NCBI GenBank assembly: GCA_001914405.1
Contig: MSDW01000001.1
Span: forward strand, 992,001 to 1,056,000
Reading direction: 5' to 3'
DNA: 64,000 nt
Origin: Candidatus Methanohalarchaeum thermophilum
Lineage (GTDB): Archaea; Halobacteriota; Methanonatronarchaeia; Methanonatronarchaeales; Methanonatronarchaeaceae
Below, one piece after another: positions 37,200-45,497 of this stretch; within the stretch, counting starts at the first letter, position 1, and the number at the start of each line of letters is the position of its first letter. Both the position numbers and the translations under genes were made by a program. Under the pieces are notes generated by a model. The model saw only the letters and a program-made list of their open reading frames with translations, did not search any database and was not told where the DNA came from.

Positions 37200-37620
37200 A
37201 CTAATTAGTTGTTTCCTGTCAACTGTTCCTACCTAGAGGAGGGAACTTGTGTGTTGTACGACCAGACCAGATGGAGAATTTAATTGTCGATTGCCTCGGA
37301 AAAACTTTAGTTAAACACGTAGAGTTTTTCCACTCGTCCGCCACTGCCATCAAGGAGGCCAGTTGACCATTGGCCTCACCCGTCTCTGGGTTTGGACATG
37401 GTCGATAGGTTCTATCAACTCTTGCAAACACGCTTTTGCCCGAATCAGAAATGAGGGGGTCTATGAGCTTTTAACCGTAATAAAATCCTCCGAAAAAGCG
37501 GTTCTCTCTCTTTTAAGAGAGTGCCTTGAATCGGGAGCTGACCACTCAAACCCATTGACTTTAAATTACCAATGCTTCTTCTGAGGATTTAAATAATACT
37601 TCAATTCCTTTTGTGGTAGG
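37200..37620. other. Structured non-coding island, origin unresolved
   Basis: About 420 bases, visibly richer in G+C than the flanks, with no convincing gene but several strong inverted repeats: GGAAAAACT...AGTTTTTCC (about 37298-37330), GAGGCCA...TGGCCTC (about 37355-37378), CTCTCTTTTAAGAGAG (about 37506-37521) and CTCCGAAAAAGCGG. AGAGGAGGGAACTTGTGTG near the left edge resembles AACAGGGAACTTGCGC of elements B and H. A TTTAAATA box near 37590 would suit reverse-strand transcription. It may be a further variant of the element family or an independent structured RNA. Confidence 0.4.
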
Positions 37621-37624
37621 AAGA

Positions 37625-37673
37625 GTCAACTAACCACTACCTAAGCAAGAGATTAGTAGAGGCTCTCCATGAA
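37625..37673. repeat. End-type hairpin of the IS605-like family
   Basis: GTCAACTAACCACTACC, stem AATCTCTTG/AAGCAAGAGATT-type pairing, then AGAGGCTCTCC. The layout matches reverse-orientation left ends such as that at 12371-12423. It sits at the right edge of the structured island. Confidence 0.45.
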
Positions 37674-37702
37674 GTAATATAAAATGAAATCCTATTTATC
37701 TT

Positions 37703-38140
37703 AGTGGTTGAGAAGACCCCCTCCTTGAGTCTTTGATTTTGGTAGGAGGATGAATCAACCACACTTGAACAGTTTCAATACTATTGAATGTAATTGGCAG
37801 TTAATTGGCTTTTATCTGCCTGTCTTTTGAATAAAAAGAGATATTATGTTTTGGGGATTGGCTAAGCTAGATGCCCTGAGACCTACATCAAATAGGGGTT
37901 CTAGGGTAAGCTCGAAGTTTTGTAGGGTCTTGGTGGCTGGTGTGGATTTGGCCCGGAGAGAACATATGCGGAACCAATAAGAGTTAATATACGACTTTGT
38001 GTCCTATCCTAAGGGCTTCTTTTAAAGATAAGTTCCAGTGTTAGTCAGTGTGCAGTGAGAGAAGCTTTAAAAAAGCAAACTCCCCTTAGATAAGTTGGTC
38101 ACACTGGAACCCCCTACCTACATAACAAGCGAGTATGATT
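37703..38140 (+). mobile_element. Non-autonomous IS605-type element D
   Basis: Forward-orientation relative of elements A and B. The left end is GTGGTTGAGAAGACC, CCTCCTTGAGTC hairpin, GGATGAATCAACC (37703-37760). Interior landmarks read as reverse complements of A and B: GGCAGTTAATT, GATGCCCTGAGACC, GTAAGCTCGAAG, GTCTTGGTGGCTGGTGT, CCGGAGAGAA, GGAACCAATAAGAGTTAA, CCTATCCTAA and AAACTCCCCTTAG. The right end lies about 38097-38140. Roughly 440 bases, the same size as A and B. Confidence 0.6.
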
Positions 38141-38155
38141 AAGATAGAGTTCGCT

Positions 38156-38902
38156 TCACTGGCCTATTATAGGGCTGCTGTCTTTCTTGAATGGATTTTT
38201 CCTTAATGCAAGTGAGAAAAGATAAGGGTACTTTTCCTTTTGGTGTTCCATATAGTCTATCCATCTTTCGGTTATATCATTATAGGCCCGTTCTATATCC
38301 CCTTCGAGATGTTCGATGTCTTCTTCTGGTAACTCTGAAATATCCTTTCTAGCTTCTAGTTCTTCGGTTAAGTGATATGTGGCCCATAGGGTGTCTGTAA
38401 ACGGTTCGTGTTCTAGTGTGTTCTGATTTTGGAGTACATTCACGAGTAAACCTTTATTTTCTGTTAGATATTTTTTCAGTTCTATTAATTCATGTTCTGT
38501 TACTTTGATATTTGAGTTATAAGTCTTTAGTTTTTCTTTAACCTTGCTGAATTCTTCTTCATTGAAGTCTTCCCTTATAGATAAGTCTTCACGGACTTCC
38601 TCAAAATTTCTATCATATTTTGAAAAAGTCGTAAGTAAATCGTTACCTAATTCACTAAAGAAGGATCCCACAAGCATATTTAAGTTCTCTCTGATCTTTC
38701 TCCTTTCTCTTCTCTCCAAAAGTTCATGAATAACTACAGTAACTAAGAGAACCTCAAGAGGTACGAAAGCAATGTCATGTATACCATATATCAATATGTG
38801 ATGTAGGTCTTGGAAAATATAGTAGTGAAAGCCCCACAGCAATAGAGAAGCAACTATTAATATAACACTAAAATACAATCTCCATTTTTTTCTATCCATC
38901 AT
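38156..38902 (-). CDS. Two-helix membrane protein with long cytoplasmic helical domain
   Basis: A 248-residue protein. Two hydrophobic segments near the N-terminus (LYFSVILIVASLLLWGFHYY, about 8-28, and IAFVPLEVLLVTVVIHELLE, about 43-63) are followed by about 180 residues of charged helix, including LERRERRKIRENL and KVKEKLKTYNSNIKVTEHEL. The domain likely faces the cytoplasm. I recognise the layout from archaeal membrane proteins of unknown function but no enzymatic motif. Single gene next to element D. Confidence 0.65.
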   Translation of the reverse strand: MMDRKKWRLYFSVILIVASLLLWGFHYYIFQDLHHILIYGIHDIAFVPLEVLLVTVVIHELLERRERRKIRENLNMLVGSFFSELGNDLLTTFSKYDRNFEEVREDLSIREDFNEEEFSKVKEKLKTYNSNIKVTEHELIELKKYLTENKGLLVNVLQNQNTLEHEPFTDTLWATYHLTEELEARKDISELPEEDIEHLEGDIERAYNDITERWIDYMEHQKEKYPYLFSLALRKNPFKKDSSPIIGQ

Positions 38903-38971
38903 GATATAGATTTTTTGTAGAGCAAGTACTTATGATTTTTGAAAGAAAAAAGACTCTAAAGCTGTATCTAT

Positions 38972-39322
38972 TTAATTTTGGGAAACTTTTTTTACTTCGT
39001 CTATTTGCATAAGAGGATAATCTTTACCTTCAATGTATTCTATTTCTCCTTTTGCTCTGGTTTCATTGTATAAAATTGAAATTTTTGCTTTGATCTGTTC
39101 TGGCTTAAGTGCATTATACTTTTTTCCAGCCTCGATATTTACTTTTACTGAATTAACAAATGGTTGGTTTGATATACTTTCCTCTATAGATTTTTCCAAT
39201 GAATTTTTGGTTCTAGAACTTACTGGGGTACCTATAAACTGATGAAACAATGATCCTAGTTTAATACCTAATTCGAAAACTGCTTTTTCTCTATCTGATA
39301 TACTATTCTCCAACTTATTCAT
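38972..39322 (-). CDS. mptD: Archaeal dihydroneopterin aldolase MptD
   Basis: A 116-residue protein with the MptD hallmark block SDREKAVFELGIKLGSLFHQ followed by FIGTPVSSRTKNSLEKSIEE, a conserved VNSVKVNIEAGKKYNALKPEQI segment and the FDY/IEY-type C-terminal strand. It cleaves 7,8-dihydroneopterin to 6-hydroxymethyldihydropterin and glycolaldehyde in tetrahydromethanopterin synthesis. MptE (next step) is encoded 7 kb away. Stand-alone gene. Confidence 0.88.
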   Translation of the reverse strand: MNKLENSISDREKAVFELGIKLGSLFHQFIGTPVSSRTKNSLEKSIEESISNQPFVNSVKVNIEAGKKYNALKPEQIKAKISILYNETRAKGEIEYIEGKDYPLMQIDEVKKVSQN

Positions 39323-39346
39323 ACGAATCAGCTTTTTTATCTTTTA

Positions 39347-39396
39347 GGTTGGGAGGACATCTTCCTAAATCTTTTGATTTAGGTAGGGATAGTTGA
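39347..39396 (+). repeat. Left-end-type hairpin, solitary
   Basis: GGTTGGGAGGACATCTTCC, stem TAAATC/GATTTA, then GGTAGGGATAGTTGAC. It matches the left ends of elements D and F in layout. A small HTH reading frame starts inside its right arm at 39393. Confidence 0.55.
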
Positions 39397-39557
39397 CTTC
39401 AGATAATGAACATGATGAAGCCAAAAGGGCTATTGAAGTTATTAAGATGAGAGAATCAGGCCATAGTTATGTCAAAATTGAAGAGGTGACAGGTATTAGT
39501 AGAATTACTTTGTATAAAATCTTCAATAAAAAAGAAATGTATATGGAGCTGGTCTGA
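39393..39557 (+). CDS. Small HTH peptide, 54 residues, adjoining an element end
   Basis: TTG start in the right arm of the hairpin at 39347-39396, TGA at 39555. The product, SDNEHDEAKRAIEVIKMRES followed by GHSYVKIEEVTGISRITLYK, is a helix-turn-helix of the resolvase or transposase N-terminal type (helix, VTGISRITLYKIF recognition helix). No catalytic part follows. It may be a fragment of a serine recombinase or regulator; expression is doubtful. Confidence 0.4.
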   Translation: MTSDNEHDEAKRAIEVIKMRESGHSYVKIEEVTGISRITLYKIFNKKEMYMELV

Positions 39558-39859
39558 TATCTAAGATGGATTTGAAGCTTTATACCATATATTAAGAGAA
39601 AAAAAACTCCGTAAAAAAACCGAGTTTCCTAGGTTAAGTGAAATAAATGAACCAGAAAATTGTGATAATATCAATTGAAGAGTAAATAGAGGAGAATAAG
39701 ATCCAGACACCTGTAACCATCAATTTATAGAAGAAAATGGAGAGAAATACAGTAGAAAATGTGTGTTAATCATAGCTGAGGGGATTCGATTTATCCCTAT
39801 TATCTTTAAGGTTTGAAGTTATTTTTTCAGTAAGGTAAGTTTATTTAAGTTAAGGGTGT
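39558..39859. other. Spacer, no gene
   Basis: About 300 A+T-rich bases. A short inverted repeat (ACTCCGTAAAAAAACCGAG, about 39609-39627) could be a terminator. A TATA-like TTTATTTAAG near 39839-39848 precedes the GTG of the secreted-protein gene by about 20 bases, consistent with a leaderless start. Confidence 0.4.
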
Positions 39860-40387
39860 GTGGGGGGTTTCATTGTTTACTGGGAAAAAATTGCTTTTTT
39901 ATTTGTTTTTTTGTTTTTAGTATTATCTTTAGGTGTTTCTGGTTTTGTAAATCAAGAAGAGAGTCAGGAAAAAGCTGAATTTGAAGTAATCAATTTAGAG
40001 GCCTCTCTTTCTGAGGTTACTCCTGGAGAAACTGTTAATATTTCTGTTCATGTGGAGAATGTAGTGGAAACGAAAGGAACAAAGACGGTGGGGTTTTCTA
40101 TTGATGGGGAAATGTTAGCGAGGAATATTTCGCTCGAGGCCGGAAAAACCGATATTGTATCGGTTTCTCTTGATATAGCAGCGATACCAGTTGTGGAAGC
40201 ACCAACAGGAACTTATAATGTGATTGTTGCCGGTATGAACAATAAATTTAATATCATAAAAAATAAAGAAGCAGATCTCGAAATCAACAACCTTCAAGTC
40301 AGTCCAAGGAAAATAGGTTCAAGTGAAACTGTATCTGTTTCAGTTGATATGAATGTTAGGAGAGAACAAGGAACACAAACTGTGTAG
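39860..40387 (+). CDS. Secreted CARDB-like protein, probably truncated
   Basis: A 175-residue protein starting with GTG. Hydrophobic stretch IAFLFVFLFLVLSLGVSGF (about 10-28) is a signal peptide or anchor. Residues about 40-135 look like a CARDB-type beta-sandwich used in surface adhesion proteins: ITLEASLSEVTPGETVNISV-like start and IPVVEAPTGTYNVIVAG end. A second repeat starts at EINNLQVSPRKIGSSETVSV but breaks off after about 30 residues at a TAG, just where the sequence becomes G+C-richer. This suggests that the 3' part was lost when the next gene arrived. Confidence 0.6.
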   Translation: MGGFIVYWEKIAFLFVFLFLVLSLGVSGFVNQEESQEKAEFEVINLEASLSEVTPGETVNISVHVENVVETKGTKTVGFSIDGEMLARNISLEAGKTDIVSVSLDIAAIPVVEAPTGTYNVIVAGMNNKFNIIKNKEADLEINNLQVSPRKIGSSETVSVSVDMNVRREQGTQTV

Positions 40388-40469
40388 GTCTTTATTGGTG
40401 ATGAAGCAAGCTACAGATAAAATTGCTTTTGAAGCACTCAAGTAATCCTTTTCTCTTGGGAGTGCAAAA

Positions 40470-41117
40470 ATGTTTTCGAACCTCCTTTCAGTATTGTTTG
40501 GCGATCCATTTGCAGTAATGAATACGGTCGGTTTGATCGCATTCGCCTTTGTTGGGTCATCGAAGGCAATTAGGGAAGAATTCGATCTACTTGGAATTAC
40601 TATTGTTGGAGTGGCAATGGCATTCGTTGGAGGAATGACACGCGATCTCCTTCTGATGCGGGTTCCATTAGCACTCCGATCTCCCATTGAAATTATCCTG
40701 GGGCTGTTTGGGGTGTGTTTGGCGATCACACTGAGCCTCGTTTTCACGGAACCGGAGACTCATCCCATCACGATTGTCTCGGATGCCATTGGCCTCGCTG
40801 CCTTTGCTACAACTGGTGCTATTGTCGCAACTGAGGCGGGTATCTCCGTTTTTGGTATCATTGCGATTGCTACGATCAACGCCGTCGGTGGTGGTTCTTT
40901 TGCGGATATTCTTCTTGACCGGTCTCCTTTTATTCTCTTCGAAGATTTCTATGCCAGTTGTGCCGTCTTAGGTGGGAGTGCATACTGGATAGTAGGAACG
41001 TTAAGTGCCGCTGAAGGCACTGGTGCGGTGGTGTGTGCGACTGTGACCGTTGTGACTCGGTTGGTTGCGGTTACTTTCAACTTGAATCTTCCGACAGTAC
41101 AGGATATAAGGCGGTGA
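40470..41117 (+). CDS. TRIC/UPF0126-family membrane channel, foreign-looking
   Basis: A 215-residue protein with seven hydrophobic segments in two repeats, each containing the glycine motif: GGMTRDLLL in the first and GGGSFADILL in the second. This is the UPF0126 (YadS/TRIC) family of trimeric cation channels. Two counted 60-base lines of the gene are 53% and 47% G+C, well above neighbouring genes, and codon use favours C/G endings. Both point to acquisition, perhaps from haloarchaea. The gene is complete. It adjoins a truncated secreted-protein gene on the left and element remnants on the right. Confidence 0.8.
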   Translation: MFSNLLSVLFGDPFAVMNTVGLIAFAFVGSSKAIREEFDLLGITIVGVAMAFVGGMTRDLLLMRVPLALRSPIEIILGLFGVCLAITLSLVFTEPETHPITIVSDAIGLAAFATTGAIVATEAGISVFGIIAIATINAVGGGSFADILLDRSPFILFEDFYASCAVLGGSAYWIVGTLSAAEGTGAVVCATVTVVTRLVAVTFNLNLPTVQDIRR

Positions 41118-41807
41118 ACGACCCTTGCCTCTTCGCTCACATTGACAAGGTTGCTTGTAGAGAAGACCGAGTTTTATTGAGAGGTCTTTCATTAACAAAA
41201 AATTGCTAAGGTCAATGTTGAATCTAATACAGCAGATTTGATTAGCTAACATGCTGTAACAATACGAATTCCGGTAGATCAGCTCAGGGGACTCGGCTTC
41301 AACTCACTTGAAGTCGATCTCAATATGCTTGACTGGATACAAGAAAATGATCTCAGTATCTCAGCAAAAATGCATTTCTAAGTACTTGGGTTTCCGAATT
41401 GTCGACAGCCCTGACAAAGCAAAGGAGATTAAGAAATTCAAAAACATGGGGAAAATAGTTTCTTTAGAAAAGATAAATTCAAAATTTTTAGCTTAGTTTT
41501 TAGCTTTGTAATAGTTTAATTAAACTAATAAACGAAGATTTAAGGTTATTTAATTGTATTAAATGTGGATTGGGGTTTGATTTAGTAGCTAGTGCAGCTA
41601 TTAACATATTTTAGGGTGTATCAGGTAGTTTTGGAGTAAGGTCTTTGTTCTGTGCTGAAAGTTTTTTGCCAGTGCTTGGAGCCCAGGATATACTCTAGTC
41701 TATAGAACGCAAGCCTTTAGATTAGAAGCAGGACCCCCATCTCTATAACTTGCTTGGGTGGAGATCTAAACGCCTTTAGATGATTGAAGAGAGGAAGTTA
41801 TCTGAAA
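41118..41807. other. Remnant zone with tnpB zinc-ribbon fragment
   Basis: No intact gene. Around 41515-41615 the + strand gives LIKLINEDLRLFNCIKCGLG and FDLVASAAINIF, the last zinc knuckle and final RuvC block of a TnpB, followed by GSFGVRSLF and a degenerate right-end region. An open frame at 41308-41496 has no recognised features. The left 100 bases retain higher G+C, as if belonging to the acquired TRIC segment. Confidence 0.45.
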
Positions 41808-41939
41808 TTTGGTCGCTAAGACCTCTCTCTTTAGGAAGAGGATACTTTGGCCTCTGATTGGCTCTAAAAATTTAATAAGTAAAATATTTAGATTCTTAAT
41901 ACGCTAGGAATGAAATACGATGCTTAAACGGGAAGATGT

Positions 41940-42257
41940 TAGGTTTTTTCTCTCTGATATCATTTAGTGTTTTGTAAGAAGTATAGAAAGAATTTGTTGA
42001 ATGAGGAGATTTTTGATGTGTTGGACAAGGAATCAGCAGGAGATTATATTTATATTCTTTTTAGAGCAAAGCTGACAATTAATCTTTTTAAAACGATAAA
42101 TTCGGTAGGAGGGTGCAAAGAGTAGAATTTTGAGAAAGAACTTTTCAGAATTGAGAAAAGAGGCAAATTCTCTATTGTTTCCAGCATATTTCTTAGCGGC
42201 TGCTGAGGAGGTTACACTTGACCAATTGAAAGAGTATTTGAGGAGTCAAGAATGAAA
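41940..42257 (+). pseudogene. tnpA: tnpA (IS200-like Y1 transposase) remnant
   Basis: Only the C-terminus is clear: a TTG-started stretch RKNFSELRKEANSLLFPAYF, then LAAAEEVTLDQLKEYLRSQE and stop (about 42130-42257), which corresponds to the family's PAYFVA...LKEYIENQ ending. Upstream bases hold broken traces. The HUH and tyrosine motifs were not recovered, so identification rests on the C-terminus and on position before tnpB. Confidence 0.45.
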
Positions 42258-42556
42258 AATACGGTTTAAAAGAGGAATAGTTAATCTTACAAGGATTAAG
42301 GAAGAAATTCTTAATGAAGAATATGAAAACCTGCAGAAGTATCTTCAAAGTGGTGAAGATGTCGAATTGCATTCTGCTAACAAACAATAAGCAAAAGGAT
42401 ACTATGACAAAATCAAGGATGAGAATGAGTATTCTTTCTCAATTTGGAAGGATTTGATAGATGTCTAGGAATGTGAATCTGATGTTTGTGTTTATTTTGT
42501 TGGGATCTCTGTAGCTAGTAGATATGTTGATTTGAAGGTTCCTGTTAATATTCATA
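42258..42556 (+). pseudogene. tnpB: tnpB 5' part, interrupted
   Basis: Reads [20 protein letters not shown] and [19 protein letters not shown], then YSFSIWKDLIDV and RYVDLKVPVNIH, the N-terminal part of a haloarchaeal-type TnpB with internal stops. Reading breaks at about 42556 where G+C-rich sequence begins; the protein resumes at 44008. Confidence 0.6.
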
Positions 42557-42980
42557 GCGGTAACAGCGCGGAAACCCACCCGTTCACGGGTGGGAGGAGG
42601 CGCGTACACTCCGTGCGACAACCCACCGACTGCGACAAGGCCCATCCCTCAACACTTTTGAACTACTAAGCCTATATATGATATATGGAGAAGCGGCGTA
42701 CTGTTCCCGTGAAACTTGATGTAGACAGTACCGACGCCGCACTCCTTGAAGACACCGTAGACGAGTTTCTGTGGGCGGTTAACTACGTGACACGCCATGC
42801 TTTCCAAGGCGAATATGTCACCACAAGCAAAACCACGCTCCACGACGACACCTACGAGGACGTGCGCGACGGGACGGCGTTGCACAGCAACCATGTCCAA
42901 GCCGTAGCGCGGAGTCCCCTTCCTCAACGAGCGAACGAAGGGAGCGAGTAGGGAGGGGAGGAGCGCGTTCGTATTGGTTA
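42557..42980 (+). mobile_element. G+C-rich haloarchaeal-type element, internal deletion of tnpB
   Basis: Starts with the hairpin AACCCACCCGTTCACGGGTGGG (about 42578-42599). It carries a tnpB N-terminal fragment (42685-42951, [20 protein letters not shown], ending SSNHVQAV-like) that runs directly into a right-end-like sequence (GCGGAGTCCCCTTCC...GGGAGGGGAGGAGCGCG). So the middle and C-terminus of tnpB are deleted and the gene start is joined to the element end. Composition is far from that of the host. The fragment would encode about 88 residues without catalytic parts. Confidence 0.6.
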
Positions 42981-44007
42981 CAAACACCAGCTTATAAGTA
43001 GCCTACAGATCACATTGAATATGTGGCAGACGACTACGTGCGTCGAACGGCAATCACCCGCCTCTCGGTAGATGGTGAGCAACGCGAGTTGCTCGAGGAT
43101 ACCATCTCCGAGTGGAAGCGTGGGTGCCAACTCGCCACCGACATGGCGTGGGGCAAGTGCAACGCCAAGAGTGACGTACAACCCCTCGCCTACGACACCG
43201 TGCGCGAGGAAACCAACCTCGGTAGTCAGCACGCAATTCTCGCCACTCACCAAGCCGCACAAGCCATCACCGGCTGTATCGAACGCCGGTCCAAAGGCAA
43301 GGAGGTGAGCAAGCCCACCTTCACTGCACCCACGGTGAAATACGACACCCGGACCATGACGCTGTTCGATGATGATACGGTGTCTCTCTCAACAACGGAG
43401 AGTCGCGTCCGGTGCGAACTTGCTCTCCCCGACGCCGACGATGGCTACCAACGGCAGTACATCGACTCCGACGAGTGGAGCGTCACGGAAAGTACACTCA
43501 CCGCCCGCGACGGCGACTACTTCTTGCACATCGGTTTCCGCCGACACAAGAACGACACCGAACGGAACACCGCCGAGGACGGAACGGTCCTTGGGGTTGA
43601 CCTCGGTATCGAAAATCTCGCCGTCACCAGTACCGCCTACTTCTTCAGCGGGCGGGAGCTAACCCACGACCTCCGCGAGTTCGAGAAGGTACGCGCCGGA
43701 CTCCAACAGACAGGCACGCGAAGCGCCCACCGGACACTCGAACAGTCGAGTGGCCGTGAGCTTCGGTACGTCCGCGACGTACTCCATCGAGCGTCGAACG
43801 CCATCGTAGAGGAAGCACTCCGATACGGGTGCGACGTGATAGCGTTCGAGGACTTGACCGATATTCGTGACCGCACTGGTGCGTCGTGGGGTCACAAGTG
43901 GGCGTTCAACCGCTTGTACGCGTACGTCGAATACAAGGCCGCCGAGTATGGTATCGACGTACGCGTACAAGCGGTTGAAAGCCCACAGCTTTAGCCGTGG
44001 GTTAGCT
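42981..44007 (+). mobile_element. tnpB: G+C-rich haloarchaeal-type IS605-like element with truncated tnpB
   Basis: Contains tnpB (43023-43994), 323 residues. It has the N-terminal RRTAITRLSVDGEQRELLED, the first RuvC block TVLGVDLGIENLAVTS and the second catalytic Glu in CDVIAFEDLTDIRDR. The frame ends at VQAVESPQL inside the right-end hairpin AAGCCCACAGCTTTAGCCGTGGGTT (43972-43996). The zinc ribbon and third RuvC Asp are missing, so it cannot cut DNA. One counted 60-base line is 62% G+C. The open frame is intact to the deletion point, indicating recent arrival. It could still bind guide RNA. Confidence 0.75.
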
Positions 44008-44753
44008 TACATGGAGATTAAAGAAAATTGGGAAATTTGTGGATCCAAACTATTTAGAAAGAATAGCGGATTTTTTATCAATATCACGGTCGAGATAGGA
44101 GTTGAAGAGGCAGGGATACGATGGTGTTCTCGGAATCGACCTCGGGTTGAGAAACTCAGTAGTGTCGGTGGCACTACCTAACCAGAGGGTTGATTTTCGG
44201 GGACAGGAAGTAAAGCAGACACGATCTAAATACTTCTATCTCAGGTGACAATCCGAGACTGGTAGAGGATGGCACCGAAGAGTACAACAAGGTTTGGGAC
44301 AAGTTGCCTAAATTAACGATGGAGATCATGAATTTTGCCGAAGAAAATGAATTAGTAGTTGCTGTTGGTGATTTGTTGGGGATTCAAGATGGTGACAAAG
44401 GAAGAAAGTTGAATCGAAAACTGCACCGATTCCCAAACTATTCGTTTAGGCAAATGCTGGAATACAAGTGTAGAAAAAGTGGAATTAAATATATTGAGGT
44501 CGATGTAGCATATACAAGCCAGGGATGTTCTAGATGTGGAGAATTTGGGGAAAGAAATAAAGGGGGAGTTCAAATGTGAAAATCGTAGTCTTGAAATTAA
44601 TGCTGATGTGAACGGTGCCAGAAACATAGTTAGTCGGGCATTTGGCAAGTCTGAGATAAGATCTCTGGTAAGTGCAGAGGGTTCTATGACTGAGCCCAAA
44701 GCCCTGAGCGTTGATGCAACCTCTAAAACCTCTTCAGAGGTGATAAGTTGCTG
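44008..44753 (+). pseudogene. tnpB: tnpB 3' part of interrupted element J
   Basis: Continues the tnpB broken at 42556: EIKENWEICGSKLFRKNSGF, FINITVE, then (shifted) VLGIDLGLRNSVVSVAL, then ENELVVAVGDLLGIQDGDKG, RKLNRKLHRFPNYSFRQMLE, YIEVDVAYTSQGCSRCGE and (shifted again) EINADVNGARNIVSRAFGKS. Several frameshifts. The zinc ribbon and catalytic Asp are still visible. It is followed by the right end at 44761-44816. Confidence 0.75.
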
Positions 44754-44812
44754 AGCAATATGAGAACCCCTAGCTTTGGCTGAAAGCATCTCGGTTTATG
44801 GAGAAGAGGATA

Positions 44813-45493
44813 TTACGTGATGTGATTTAGGTTTTCTATTATCTTTGAAGAAGCAAAGAATGGGCCTATTATTATGTAACCGGTTAATAGTCCTAGTATT
44901 ATTGACATGAAAATTCCAAAGTAGTTCCCGGTCAAAAATACTGGAAAGGCCATTAGTATTCCTAGGGGCCAAGATACGCGGTCATCGAATTTTGGGTATT
45001 TTATTTTGCTGACCATTAGTGTAGATAGTATTAAAAATAATGTAGTTGTTAATATAGTATTTATTGTATTACTGAATAAAACAAGGTATATTGATAGAAG
45101 TAAGCCTGCAGAGGTAGTTGGAAGTCCTTTAAATCCTTTTTCGTTTGGATTTTTTGTATTGAATCTAGCTAATCTTAATATTGCAGCTATTAAGAAAATT
45201 GATGATATTAGTAAGAAGTAATTGTTTTTTGTTATCTTCCAGCCGAATAACGCTGTTACAACGCCGAAAGAAACGAGATCTGCCATTGAATCCAATTCTA
45301 TACCAAATTTGGCTTCTTTTCTATTTGAGATTTTCCTTGCTATTAATCCATCTATTCCATCAAAAATTCCTGAGAGGAGAATAAATTTTGCTGCTAGTAT
45401 GTAATTTTCTCTGGTTAAGAATGTGATAGCTATGAAACCAGATGTTAGATTTAATAAAGATGCAATGTCCGGTAGGGCTATTTCTCTATACAT
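44813..45493 (-). CDS. pssA: CDP-archaeol--serine O-archaetidyltransferase (phosphatidylserine synthase type)
   Basis: A 226-residue integral membrane CDP-alcohol phosphotransferase. The catalytic pattern is DGIDGLIAR...GIELDSMAD (D45, D48, R53, D68, D72) and about eight hydrophobic segments follow. It would make archaetidylserine from CDP-archaeol and serine. It is the last gene of a reverse-strand operon, five bases after the decarboxylase gene. The trio with archaeosortase matches the set needed for lipid attachment of surface proteins in Haloferax. Its 3' end abuts the right end of element J. Confidence 0.88.
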   Translation of the reverse strand: MYREIALPDIASLLNLTSGFIAITFLTRENYILAAKFILLSGIFDGIDGLIARKISNRKEAKFGIELDSMADLVSFGVVTALFGWKITKNNYFLLISSIFLIAAILRLARFNTKNPNEKGFKGLPTTSAGLLLSIYLVLFSNTINTILTTTLFLILSTLMVSKIKYPKFDDRVSWPLGILMAFPVFLTGNYFGIFMSIILGLLTGYIIIGPFFASSKIIENLNHIT

Positions 45494-45497
45494 CTGC

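Larger units (their letters stand above)
41808..44816 (+). mobile_element. IS200/IS605-type element J (tnpA and tnpB remnants) interrupted by a nested insertion
   Basis: A left-type end at 41808-41855 (GGTCGCTAAGACC, CTCTCTCTTTAGGAAGAG, GATACTTTGGCC) is followed by a decayed tnpA, then a decayed tnpB split at about 42556 and resuming at about 44008, and a right end at about 44761-44816 ending GAGGATATTACG. The interruption of about 1.45 kb is G+C-rich and contains two haloarchaeal-type elements. This is the only element in the window with both tnpA and tnpB traces. Confidence 0.6.

Noticed and set aside
37219-37620. RNase P RNA or SRP RNA
   Set aside because: I looked for the GAGGAAAGUC and ACAGAA cores of RNase P and the GGAAGGGAGCA-type loop of SRP on both strands and did not find them.
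41308-41496. 62-residue open frame between the TRIC gene and element J
   Set aside because: No ribosome site, no recognisable motif, and it lies in a zone of element remnants.
42649-43262. Reverse-strand open frames in the G+C-rich block
   Set aside because: They are antisense shadows of the haloarchaeal-type tnpB frames; high G+C reduces stop codons in all frames.
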